Shown here: positions 55,336 through 64,000 of the stretch, piece after piece | Layout of the letters: each line of letters opens with the position of its first letter | Numbering within the stretch: position 1 is the stretch's first letter | Assembly (NCBI GenBank): GCA_963585895.1 | Contig: OY757939.1 | Span: 24,532,936-24,596,935, forward strand | Direction: 5' to 3' | Source: Sepioteuthis lessoniana | Lineage: Eukaryota > Mollusca > Cephalopoda > Myopsida > Loliginidae | DNA length: 64,000 nt | The notes under the pieces: generated by a model | The model's input: the letters and a program-made list of their open reading frames with translations, nothing else | What the model was told of the DNA's origin: nothing | The model's database searches: none | Translations under genes and position numbers: made by a program

Positions 55336-55514
55336 GATACATTTGTATTTAAACTATTTGTATAAGATATTGTGAAGTGTGAATCGCAATATCTCAGGGA
55401 GCGTCAAGTTTTTAATGTAATAAACTGGAAAATGACCCCGGTGTTGAGTAATCTAGGAAGAAATAAAAATGTCATCGACTCAACAACCCTGCAGAAGCAT
55501 TGCATATATTTAGC
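55336..55514. other. No feature recognised
   Basis: No repeat relation seen. Confidence 0.35.
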
Positions 55515-55785
55515 TAACCCTCCTCACGAGTAGGATGCAACAAAATGTCTATTTTCAAGCGGAGTTTAACAGGTTTGAATTCAGACTATTTCTTCTCCTA
55601 GATTGGTTGCCGTACCAAAGTTTGAAAGCCCAGTCTACCTAACTACTTACTCATCGCTGTAAAGAGAATAGTTGGATTCATATCTTTCTGAAGGTTACTA
55701 GCTGTGTGTCAAATGCAAGCAGTCGTGCCCATGATTTGTAATCGCGTAGCCTTGTCCATTTCCTACTGCAATGGTGCACCACAAA
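55515..55785 (-). mobile_element. SINE-C
   Basis: Full-length worn copy: GGAGTTTAACAGGTTTGAAT, TTGGATTCATATC and GTCCATTTCCTACTGCAATG at the head. Confidence 0.8.
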
Positions 55786-55799
55786 CGCTTCCTAAAACG

Positions 55800-56025
55800 A
55801 ACTCCAGCAGAGGAATTGTAGAGTAAACAAAATGCCCCGCATTTTGCAAATGGATAAGATCCCTCAAAAAGAGTTGTCCTTCATCCGGTGGTGAGGTACC
55901 AGTTCTGGAGCTCTGTGGAGTTTGGAGTGTCTTGTCATAATTCCTAGATCCATTCCGACTCGGTGTGATAGTACCTGTTATTGTCTAATCCATAGTTCGA
56001 ATATAACTGTGCAAATTATTTGTAT
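55800..56025 (+). repeat. R element, 5' part
   Basis: A 5' part and core are recognisable (ATTGTAGAGTAAAC, GATCCATTCCGACTCGGTG); the array and tail are missing. Confidence 0.6.
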
Positions 56026-56248
56026 TAAGAATGATGATCTAAGAAATCAAGTGTTACCCATTTGCTGTCCTGGGTAACGTAGATAAAGAGTCAAGAATGC
56101 TTGGAAACTGTCAGTTTCTCGCCTATGAATTCATCGTCTCTGTGTCTACTCGATCCGAACTCAACTATACACTCTCTATAAAGGATATTGAACATTCTTT
56201 ATTTATGAATATAGCAAACTTCATTATCTATATATGTATAGCGGTTCT
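56026..56248. other. No feature recognised
   Basis: The 62-codon frame at 56097 has no recognisable domain and overlaps the next SINE. Confidence 0.35.
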
Positions 56249-56910
56249 TTTGATGTTGTGGCTAACGTGCTCGACTGTGACATAGTAGTAAGTGAGTTCG
56301 AACTCCGGCGACGCTATTACGTTCACTTTCGGACTAATGGTCATTGGAAAGGAATGAACCCCTTTATCCTCCCGATGTCAGATTGATTTAACTATTGATT
56401 TGAACTCATCCTACCATATAAGACGACCATTGTTTTTGTAGAGATTGAGTTATCCTTCGCCTAAACTGAATGTCCACCAAAGCTTGATAGTCCAATCTTC
56501 CTTATGTTTTACCGACAGAGATTGGTAGTGGAGATGGATTTATACCTTTAACAAGGGCAGAAATGTGCGATGCACTGTTGATAAAATAGTTACAAATGTG
56601 ATGAAAATTTTAGGAGTCAATCAAATTTTGAGATCAAGTAACTCACACGAAGTCAATGTGCCACTAAGTAAGTAAAGCAAACTAAATCCAACCAAATATA
56701 AACAGTTTTAATTGCAATCAAACATTTAGAAATTAATCAAATTTCGGCATTTAATAACCCACGGGATGTTTTTATACAATTAATCAAATCAACCAACCTA
56801 AAACCAAATATAAACAGTTATAATTGCAATCAAACTTTTAGAAATTAACCAACATTAAAACCGGCATTAAAAACAAGTTGATATGCCGTTAAAGAAATAA
56901 ATGAAATCAA
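56249..56910 (+). mobile_element. SINE-B, SINE-C and tail fragments
   Basis: SINE-B head and body at 56249-56378 (GAGTTCGAACTCCGGCG). Minus SINE-C scrap at about 56440-56575. Then two diverged SINE-B/R tails that include a tandem repeat of about 115 bp (ATATAAACAGTTxTAATTGC at 56696 and 56811). Confidence 0.6.
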
Positions 56911-57217
56911 CTCTAAACTGTCTTGTACGTTCAACAGCAAATACAAAACCCAAATCTGTTCAAAATACCAACTCGACACAGAATGCCTCCAAGGATAGAA
57001 AATTCAGTAGGAAATTGATATAAACCTCAGAAAATCACGACTAATCGGAATAAAGACGTAAGGCCGCCATTACGGAAACGGTTTCATCCTGAATTGACAG
57101 CATCAATAGAATATGGAGAAGAGATATTGACCATTTCAGTCTATTCCACTTGAAAGCAGAAACCAAGATCATATCTCCAGTAACCCTTAAGCTCTAACGC
57201 TTAAACTATCACAAAAA
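56911..57217. other. No feature recognised
   Basis: Nothing identifiable. Confidence 0.35.
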
Positions 57218-57596
57218 TGGTTGGCTGATTACGTGATTTTACGACCTATCAACTTTTGTTGGTTTATTTTATGCCTAGAGGTAAGGGAATCACGTTCACA
57301 TTTACATTTTTTTTTAGTTTTTAAAGCTTTTTTGCACACGGTCCTATTGAATCCGAATAACTTATGAATAGATTTATTTGATCCATAGATTGGACCCTAT
57401 AAGCAACTACCACACAGGGTAAGAGTGGGCCTGGGAGGAATAGCAATAACGTGGTACGCCATACTTCTCAGATCTGCAGAAGAGGAGCCTCACAAGACGA
57501 ATTTAGTGTCATATTCAGAACACCCATTTTTGTGGGCGTTCAACTCCTCTGCAACAGATACAATCAGCGTTATCTAAGCTCCTTTGACTGGGAGAA
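57218..57596 (-). repeat. Diverged R element
   Basis: Tail GATTTTACGACCTATCAACT, core GATTGGACCCTATAAGCAAC, AAGAGTGGGCCTGGGAGG and a worn 5' end. Confidence 0.7.
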
Positions 57597-57630
57597 TATA
57601 TGGTACAACGCACAAATATGTATATATATA

Positions 57631-57863
57631 GTTGGCAACCTTCGTTGAGTGTAACCCTAAGGCTCCCTTTTCAATAGCTACAAGGTGTAGGGGAGGGCGC
57701 TACTCCTTTCCAGGGATTGCTCCACTTACTCTTGATCCGCACCTTATAATGCTGAGTGCTAAACGAGAAGACATCAAGTACCGTTTTTTTAGTTTTTGGT
57801 ATCATTCTACCTGGTAACCTCAGTCTCTCGAGCCATTGGCGAATACTCTTATGCCATGGGCCG

Positions 57864-57902
<39 letters not shown>
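57631..57902 (-). mobile_element. SINE-A with (TA)n at its 5' end
   Basis: The copy spans 57631-57867, with CTACCTGGTAACCTCAG where the B box has lost bases. (TA)n at 57868-57902 abuts the head, as at 20829 and 46553. Confidence 0.8.
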
Positions 57903-57904
<2 letters not shown>

Positions 57905-57960
57905 GATTAAATATGAAACAGTACAGATCAAAGACAAAAGATGTAAGGAATGCTTCTAGC

Positions 57961-58130
57961 AAAGGGGTGGGCAAACTTTTTGGTGGGAGGACCACATCAC
58001 TGAGTTATTAATTATCAACTATTCACATTTTTAAAAATCAAACGAATCGAGTTTCGATTTAAGTGCAAGTGTTTATTCTTAATCTTTTGTATTTTTTAGA
58101 GGCTCTCACGGGCAGCAGTTTTCACCAAGA
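57961..58130. mobile_element. Possible hAT-like end
   Basis: CAAAGGGGTGGGCAAACTT, then TTTGGTGGGAGGACCACA closely resembles a common hAT terminal repeat. I cannot define the other end. Confidence 0.4.
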
Positions 58131-58264
58131 AACTCTAAATGTTACATCGGTGCTCTTCAAAGACACAAAGACAATGGTTCACTGGTCCGACAGGGACGCT
58201 TAATTCTTTGATACAGTTACTGAATCTTGCAAGGAGATTAATTGGCGCCATTTTAATCATAATC

Positions 58265-59262
58265 TGCAAAGAGCAGACGAATTCTAGGGAGGAACTATTA
58301 CTGATGCAAACGACGCAGATGATCTAGAGTTTCTTGTAGATACACCATTGCTCTCATCATTGAACTCAGACAAAAAAGACTTCATGTGTTTTAATCAAGA
58401 TGATGCTATCTCAATAAACGAAATCAGTTCACCACTTCATATTACTCGGTATCAATGTCAGTATATGCATAAATAAAACAAATGGACTGTTATTGCCATG
58501 GTTAGCGATCCTATGAGAATCGGAGCTCTTCGATAAAATAAAACGGAAATTCTTCCGAGTTGTAGCCGTATAAGTACTATGGTATATACCACCTGTAATG
58601 TAACAAAACCCTCGAAGAAAAAGGTAAATAGAAACTACACAAGGATGCTACAAGCTACTTTCTTTGAAAGTAAGTAAGTAAGGTTGGCGACCGTAGTCGA
58701 GGGCGACCAGAAGGCTCCCTTTTCAATAGCTACAACATGGAGGTGTAGGGGAGGGCGCTACTCCTTTCCTGGATTGCTCGACTTTACCCTTGATACGTAC
58801 CTTATATTGCTGAGTGTTAAGCAAGGTGGTATCAAGTACCATTTTTGAGTCTTTGGTATGACTCGACCTGGGATTAAACCCAGGTCTCCCGGACCATTGG
58901 CGAGCACCCTACCCACTGGGTATATGAGCCCGTATGATTGAAAGTAACTCTGCACAATACAGTAGCGGTACAGCTACTTGCCTCTCATCTCACAAAGCAT
59001 TCAGGTGAGACGAGAAAGACATCTTGTGCAATACTTGGGAAGTAATACCGCACTCATAAGTAGCATTCTCTTATGGACTCCAACACATGGACGTACCAGT
59101 AATGGCCAACAAGCAAAAACTTCCATTCATCAGCTCAGTGCTGGTACTGGATGCAGCCTAGAATTCTTGCAAAGGGGGATAAAAGATAGGGTCGGATATC
59201 GAGAGAATGAAAGAAATCAGCGCTGCTGCAATGCCTTAATGATTAAGATGATGACGTTTCAA
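58265..59262 (+). pseudogene. LINE-R body interrupted by SINE-A
   Basis: Broken frames give EETITDANDADDLEFLVDTP (the YADD site with Tyr changed to Asp). Further on come SDP-RI-ALR, KFFRVVAV and RMLQATFFESN. After the SINE-A, degraded QVRRERHLVQYLGSN, SILLWTPTHGRTSN and a final coding block up to about 59225 follow. The (ATG)n tail is degraded (AATGATTAAGATGATGACG). This covers the reverse transcriptase palm to the 3' end, with many lesions. The 95-codon frame at 58978 is its longest open piece. Confidence 0.8.
58674..58937 (-). mobile_element. SINE-A with 10 bp target duplication
   Basis: TTGAAAGTAA lies at 58664-58673 and 58938-58947. The SINE is complete (264 bp), from GTAAGTAAGGTTGGCGACC (3' end in reverse) to the head CCCACTGGGTATATGAGCC. 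It sits within the coding part of LINE-R and is therefore younger. Confidence 0.9.
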
Positions 59263-59265
59263 TGA

Positions 59266-59330
<65 letters not shown>

Positions 59331-59408
59331 GTGCTTATAGAAACGTCATCATCTTAATCATAAAGGCATTCCAACATGATTGAGATGATGACGTTTCAAT
59401 GACCACAT

Positions 59409-59456
<48 letters not shown>

Positions 59457-59490
59457 GTCATTAAAACGTTATCATATTAATCATTAAGGC

Positions 59491-59534
<44 letters not shown>
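59232..59534. repeat. Alternating inverted repeats with microsatellite cores
   Basis: An arm of 30-40 bp (TGATTAAGATGATGACGTTT core) appears four times in alternating orientation: 59232-59270 (+), 59341-59370 (-), 59377-59406 (+), 59456-59491 (-). Between + and - arms lie (CA)n(TA)n (59266-59328) and (TA)n(TG)n (59408-59455). (TA)n follows at 59495-59534. The arm derives from the LINE-R tail. Confidence 0.85.
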
Positions 59535-59536
<2 letters not shown>

Positions 59537-60303
59537 TCGATAAAATTCCTCTCATTACATCTTCCAAACAATTGCATTAGTTTGTAAAACTCATCCACTG
59601 TTTGCTTTTAGTCCTAAGAAGAAAAAAAGCATCAGTTAATTCGACTTGATGTAGAAGAATCACAAAGACCAGGATGTTATAGAGAAGAATCACAAATCAG
59701 GCAAATGAAATGTCTACGTCCAAACAGACGAACAATGTTTTCTCCCAAAAAGATATCGTGGCCAGCGGCCAGTTTCCGGCCGTTGATATATTGAACCACC
59801 CTTTTAATTAGCTTTTCTATTTGTATAACAAATGGTCTGGCTTTGGTATTACTCTCGAACTGAAAGGTTAGAGGAAGCTATTTTGTCCGAGCTCTTAAAG
59901 AAGACTCTATTTTGTGATTGGTAAATGAGGATCCTCATCAAAATTAAAGTCTCTTTAAAAAGGCAATGATTTCTGCTGAGTAATCCATTAGTGAGTCAAG
60001 ACCATGATTCTGCACTTCAAATGTCTTGCTTCCGCTCTCGGCTGCAGTTTCTCGGAGACGCAGTCAGTTGTCTATGTCATTGACGCTGCCAAAGAAACGC
60101 TGACAGCCAAAAAGATTGTAGTCAGTATGTTATATAATACTAACCGACGTATAGACTCACAATTGCGAAATAAAAATGGTCAGATTGAAATCGACACATC
60201 GTAAAACAGAAGTTGTACATCAAATATTTATCAGCCAACAAATTAGATGGTGTTGGGTGTATTGCCAATTTGGGATGAAATTTCTGCGATCATATTTCGC
60301 TTA
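59535..60303. other. No gene confirmed; one coding-like frame
   Basis: The 66-codon frame at 60004-60204 (starting MILHFKCLASALG, with VVYVIDAAKETLTAKK) is less AT-rich than its surroundings and lies outside defined repeats. I recognise no domain. It might be a lone exon, an unknown repeat, or chance. Confidence 0.3.
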
Positions 60304-60390
60304 ACCCAGATAGATAGATCGATAGATAGAAAGTGGTTGATAGGTATTTAAAAATCCTAAACTCAAAGAAAACAGGTAGGTATAAGAGAG

Positions 60391-60432
<42 letters not shown>

Positions 60433-60644
60433 GGAAAAAGGAGGATAATCATATTAAAAAATCATTTACTCAAATATAGAGATAGATATCAGAGACTATG
60501 ATAGATTGACAGACAAATATATTGGGAAAAGAAGGATAATTATTATTGAAAAATACTTCACACTAATATACAGATAGATGTGAGATTAAAAACATAGATA
60601 GATAGATAGATAGATCGGGAAAGAGATATATAACGCCAAGGTAG

Positions 60645-60677
<33 letters not shown>

Positions 60678-60680
60678 CCT
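60304..60680. repeat. (GATA)n and (TA)n block with a small direct repeat
   Basis: (GATA)n at 60310-60330 and 60595-60616, (TA)n at 60393-60432 and 60650-60675. A spacer starting GGAAAA(A)GxAGGATAAT occurs twice (60433 and 60526). Confidence 0.85.
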
Positions 60681-61346
60681 GAACCCCTTGCCACTCATTC
60701 TAATACAGTAAAACAAGTCAAATATCTTAAGGTAATCACAAACAATTGATGGCAATGAAATTTCTTTGAAATATCGATTGGTGATACTTCAGGAACATTG
60801 TATACTCTTTTTCAAACTCATATTACTCCTTACTAACCCTTACAAATATACTAATCCAAGATTATAATATCAAACGAAGGAAAAGAACAATATTCAAGGA
60901 AAATAATCACTTCCTATGTTTGTATAAACTTTTGATGTTTCGTTAAAATTTATGCCAGGAATAAAAACTGGTTGCATTTTTTCACTATCTGTTTTTTTTG
61001 TCCAATACTCTTGATACGGCTATTCTTATAAATGTATGCAGTCCCGACCAAACATACACATACCAGAACGTAGTTAAAGACAATGTCGAGCTGCCTTACA
61101 GACTCAAACCTTTAGTGTTTACTTCCGAAGCCTTTCCCTCGAGTGGTTATAAAATCGATGACGTTCTTCTACACTAGCAGACAAACAAGACTGAAGAGTA
61201 CAAATGAGAAATTGGACAACTTTTGGTTCAGGTTAGTGCTTTTATATTTCCACAATAGAGTAATCATAGGATTACATAAATGAATAGTAAAATTTATCAT
61301 TGATACAAAGTTTAGATTGGTTGAATTAGAAATAATACTCCGAACC
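60681..61346. other. No feature recognised
   Basis: Unique-looking AT-rich sequence. Confidence 0.4.
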
Positions 61347-61572
61347 GTTATGGGGAGTCTCTGTGGCGAAGTGTGTAACGTTCCGGACTGCGATATCTTA
61401 TTAAGCGATTTCGAACTCTATACGCACTATTATGTTCACTTTTGGACGAATACTCTTTGAAAAGATATGCACTCCCTAACTATGGGTTGAATAATACCTC
61501 TACTCTCCTTATACAAGGATTGCTTTGGTATAAAATAGCCAACGGAATTTAATATGCCAATAAACCAACCTT
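61347..61572 (+). mobile_element. SINE-B
   Basis: Head GTGGCGAAGTGTGTAACG, B box CGATTTCGAACTCTA, body, and a diverged tail GGTATAAAATAGCCAACGG. GAACC(x)TT-like bases on both sides could be a worn target duplication. Confidence 0.75.
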
Positions 61573-62337
61573 CAGAACCATTGGATTAACGTTGTATGAG
61601 TCACAGCTTATGACGGTGTGATCAATCCAAAACCAAAGCTAGGATTGGATAGTTTCAATCATGTGATAAAACAGTTGTCGAGTTTAGAATAAACGTTCAG
61701 AATTTAGCCAGTTTGTTCTGAGACTGTGACTGGGACACGTGTGAAAATACCTATTTTTCTATTTGCATTCCAAGAATCAACTCTGATGTACACGGGTTAT
61801 ATATAAGAAAAGAAACGATGTTATAGCTACAAAAAATGCTAAATTATGATATGCCCACAAAATCGTTTTTGTTTTAATTCCTCTCGAAAAGAGAAGAGAC
61901 AGACCATAAAACTCTATCAAGAGAGTCAAAATGGCTCTTGTTATCGTCCAAAGCTGAGGCCCGAGTATCCTAAAGTAGTAAGAATATTAATTTAAAAAAG
62001 GTGTCTTTACAATGCCAAAACTTTTGGATCAATTTAATGTGAAGAAATACATAATTGAGCTGAAAGATGACGTAAAATATTTTGCAAATAAAACTAGTGG
62101 ATAACTGAATAATAATGCCATGAATTTATATGAATAAAACAAATCGTCCGTAAAGTATTGGGAACCTTTGTATTAATTCAATATAAAGAAAGGCAAATTT
62201 TTGGTAAACTTTGACGTAAGATGTTTGACAGGAAAATAAAACTACTGATCACTGAATATTAAGGCCGTGAACTTTATTATTGGCTCTTAAAATTTTTTCT
62301 CTGCAACTAAGAACGAAGTATATTCGTGTTAAAAATT
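61573..62337. other. No feature recognised
   Basis: No repeat relation or convincing frame. Confidence 0.4.
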
Positions 62338-62452
62338 GCTGTGAGGCTCCAGTCTTTGGGAAAATATGGAGCATCATTTCATTGCCATCACTTCTAAGTC
62401 TACTCTAGCCTGGAGTGGTTGCACCTGATAGGGTCCTATCTATGGGTCAATG
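62338..62452 (+). repeat. R core fragment
   Basis: GTGAGGCTCCAGTCTTTGGG, CCTGGAGTGGTTGCACCTGA, CTATCTATGGGTCAAT. The 82-codon frame starting at 62419 extends from it and is not recognisable. Confidence 0.75.
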
Positions 62453-62671
62453 ACATTTACCGGTTTAGCCCCCTTGATAGAGTTTTATGGTCCTTTTTTT
62501 TCTCTTTCGTTGTGTGCTCAATGCAGCTACGTTGTTACGTTCAATTACAGAAAAGTCACTTTTGGAGAGGAATAAAAACTAAAACACATTTGTGTGCACA
62601 TATTAATTTAGCATTTTTTAAAGCTATAACATCATTTCTTTTCTTATATATTCCCCGTGTACATTGATGAG

Positions 62672-63143
62672 TTGATTCTTGTCAAATCCTGCCCGGTGGG
62701 AGACACACATAAATATCTCATACCAATTTCAATAGATGCTCCCGTGGTGTAATGGTTAATGCGATGGATTGTTGAATCGTAGTAAGCGAGTTCGGGCTCC
62801 AGTCGCGCTAATAAGTTCACTTTCGGATAAATACCCTTGAAAAAGGTATGAACCCCCTTATCCTCGCAGCTCGGGGTTAAATAGTACCACTACTGTTCTT
62901 CTAGGAGAATGGCTTTGGCATTAAATAAACAAAGGTTGATATGCCATTAAACAAAAAAACCCAACCCAAACCAAACCAAACCAGACCAGATGCTCAGAAA
63001 ATGATTGTTATCGTCTTAGGAAATGGACAAAGGGCGGTACCGTCTTAGAGACTGTTAAAATTAAATTAAACCCATTAAATTCCACTTAGAATTGACCTAG
63101 TGTCACATCCTGCTTGTTGCTGAGGGGTTGGGTAAATACACAT
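62672..63143 (+). mobile_element. SINE-C pieces around a SINE-B
   Basis: A 3' scrap at 62672-62720. SINE-C head and 3' part at 62996-63143 with an internal deletion (GTTATCGTCTTAGGAAATGG, then TTGACCTAGTGTCACATCC). Confidence 0.65.
62742..62987 (+). mobile_element. SINE-B, full length, 8 bp target duplication
   Basis: AGATGCTC lies at 62734-62741 and 62988-62995. Head GTGGTGTAATGGTTAATGCG, GAGTTCGGGCTCCAG, complete body, and tail ending in (AACCA)n. Length is 246 bp. Confidence 0.88.
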
Positions 63144-63258
63144 ACCTTACTCAAGAGTATTAGTGAAAAAGTGAACATAATAGCATAACTGGAGTTCGAA
63201 CTCGCTTCCTACGGAGTTGCAGTGTCGCACGTTAGTCACTATAGTACGTAGACTACCT
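63144..63258 (-). mobile_element. SINE-B, 5' part
   Basis: AGTGAAAAAGTGAACATAAT, GGAGTTCGAACTCGCTTCC; the tail is missing. Confidence 0.75.
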
Positions 63259-63711
63259 GGAATTATTAGTATAGAACACTTGAATAAAAATGAGTTAGTC
63301 TCTCATGTTTATTGGCTGTATCAACGTAATCCTTAGTTAAAAGCATTTTCATTAGTTGTGTATCTTTTTCATTATATTTTCTGAACTTTACTAGGACAGT
63401 GCCAGCCAATTAGAATCTTTTTATTGCCTTTCGAATTCAATAAATGTTTACCAGCACATTACATATCTATGTCCACGAATTCGTCATAATCGTTAAAGTT
63501 TAATAGAGATTTCCAAAGAGCAAATATATCGACAGGCAATTATTTTGCAGAAAAAAATGTGCAGCGAAAATATTCTGTCATCACGTGAAACGTCCTTTTT
63601 TTCTTTTGTTTGGAAAACAGATTGTAGAAAGTTTTTGCGATCGAAGCTTGCATAATTCCCTTAAGAATTGATGTGATTATTTATTGGTGGATCAGTGAAT
63701 CCAGTTTTAGA
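63259..63711. other. No feature recognised
   Basis: Unique-looking sequence. Confidence 0.4.
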
Positions 63712-63930
63712 AAACTGAAGAAAGTAGAGTATCTCTTTATTGCCATTACTCCCAGGCCCACTCTGATCCGGGGAGGTTGTACCTGTTAAGGTCTCATCTG
63801 TTGGTCAAATAGATCGGAGTGTGGAGTCTCTCCTTCACTACCATTACTTCCAGTTCCACTGTGATCTAACTGAGAATACTATTAGGATTCCATCTCTCGG
63901 TCAAATATAAATTATTTGTATTGAATAAGA
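63712..63930 (+). repeat. Two R cores in tandem
   Basis: Two direct copies of the R core (about 63712-63812 and 63813-63930). Each has a (G)GAGTxTCTC...TTACT(C)CCAG(G/T)xCCACT block and ends at a (G)GTCAAATA boundary. Confidence 0.7.
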
Positions 63931-63950
63931 AACTCTTGATGCCATATAAG

Positions 63951-64000
63951 TAAAGTAAAGATGGCGACCGTAGTCGAGGGCGATCTGAAGGCTCCCTTTT
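63951..64000 (-). mobile_element. SINE-A, cut by window end
   Basis: AGTAAAGTAAAG, then GGCGACCGTAGTCGAGGGCG is the 3' end of SINE-A in reverse. The remainder lies outside the window. Confidence 0.8.

Overview
This window looks like intergenic DNA from a large, repeat-choked, AT-rich animal genome. I found no convincing host protein gene, no functional tRNA or rRNA gene and no bacterial-type feature. The sequence shows tRNA-derived SINEs with target-site duplications, decayed LINE 3' ends, two mariner corpses, abundant (TA)n, (GA)n, (CA)n and (GATA)n microsatellites, a 9 kb satellite and a 200-N assembly gap (47587-47786). A TTAGGG-type telomeric stretch, the mariner type and the number of tRNA-SINE families suggest a lophotrochozoan. 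A cephalopod such as an octopus, where several tRNA-SINE families are known, is my best guess, but nothing here proves it. Nearly all short ORFs are chance frames inside repeats.

Family names used below are mine. SINE-A is about 265 bp and tRNA-derived, with a 3' end in TTTACTTTACTT. SINE-B is about 243 bp, tRNA-derived, with a 3' tail of AACC/AAACC repeats. SINE-C is about 270 bp, tRNA-derived, with a 3' end GGGTTGGTAAATACATA. R is a 0.35-1.1 kb interspersed repeat that shares its 3' tail with SINE-B and carries an internal tandem array of about 56 bp units. LINE-R is a non-LTR element, probably RTE-like, with YADD reverse transcriptase and an (ATG)n tail. LINE-P is a second non-LTR element whose C-terminus has an RPD...VDFAVP motif. 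For R and the SINEs, the + strand means the 3' tail lies to the right.

Layout. 1-12.2 kb: LINE-P end, a 203 bp MITE-like element, SINEs A/B/C nested with R copies, and a hAT-like tandem pair at 9.3 kb. 12.3-13.8 kb: a decayed 49 bp minisatellite split by a LINE-R 3' end. 14-20.3 kb: R copies, a mariner pseudogene whose internal deletion is filled by telomeric repeats, a run of SINE-C copies, and a SINE-C with a perfect 16 bp target duplication. 20.4-22.6 kb: compound microsatellites with a recurring spacer. 23.2-23.9 kb: LINE-P. 24.1-33.25 kb: the 28 bp satellite (about 327 units) with higher-order structure, ended by an R insertion. 33.9-47.3 kb: dense R/SINE/LINE mosaic, a second mariner and two LTR-like stretches. 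47.8-49.6 kb: AT-rich and nearly repeat-free. 49.6-64 kb: long R copies, two LINE-R bodies containing reverse transcriptase motifs, a 468 bp composite with inverted arms (54.5 kb), and a microsatellite-cored fold-back (59.2-59.5 kb).

No genes work together here. What can be read is transposition history. SINE-B, SINE-C and R have short direct flanking repeats and hairpin 3' ends, consistent with copying by LINE enzymes. Nesting gives relative ages: SINE-B landed in SINE-A and in R, SINE-A in LINE-R and in SINE-B, and R in the satellite.
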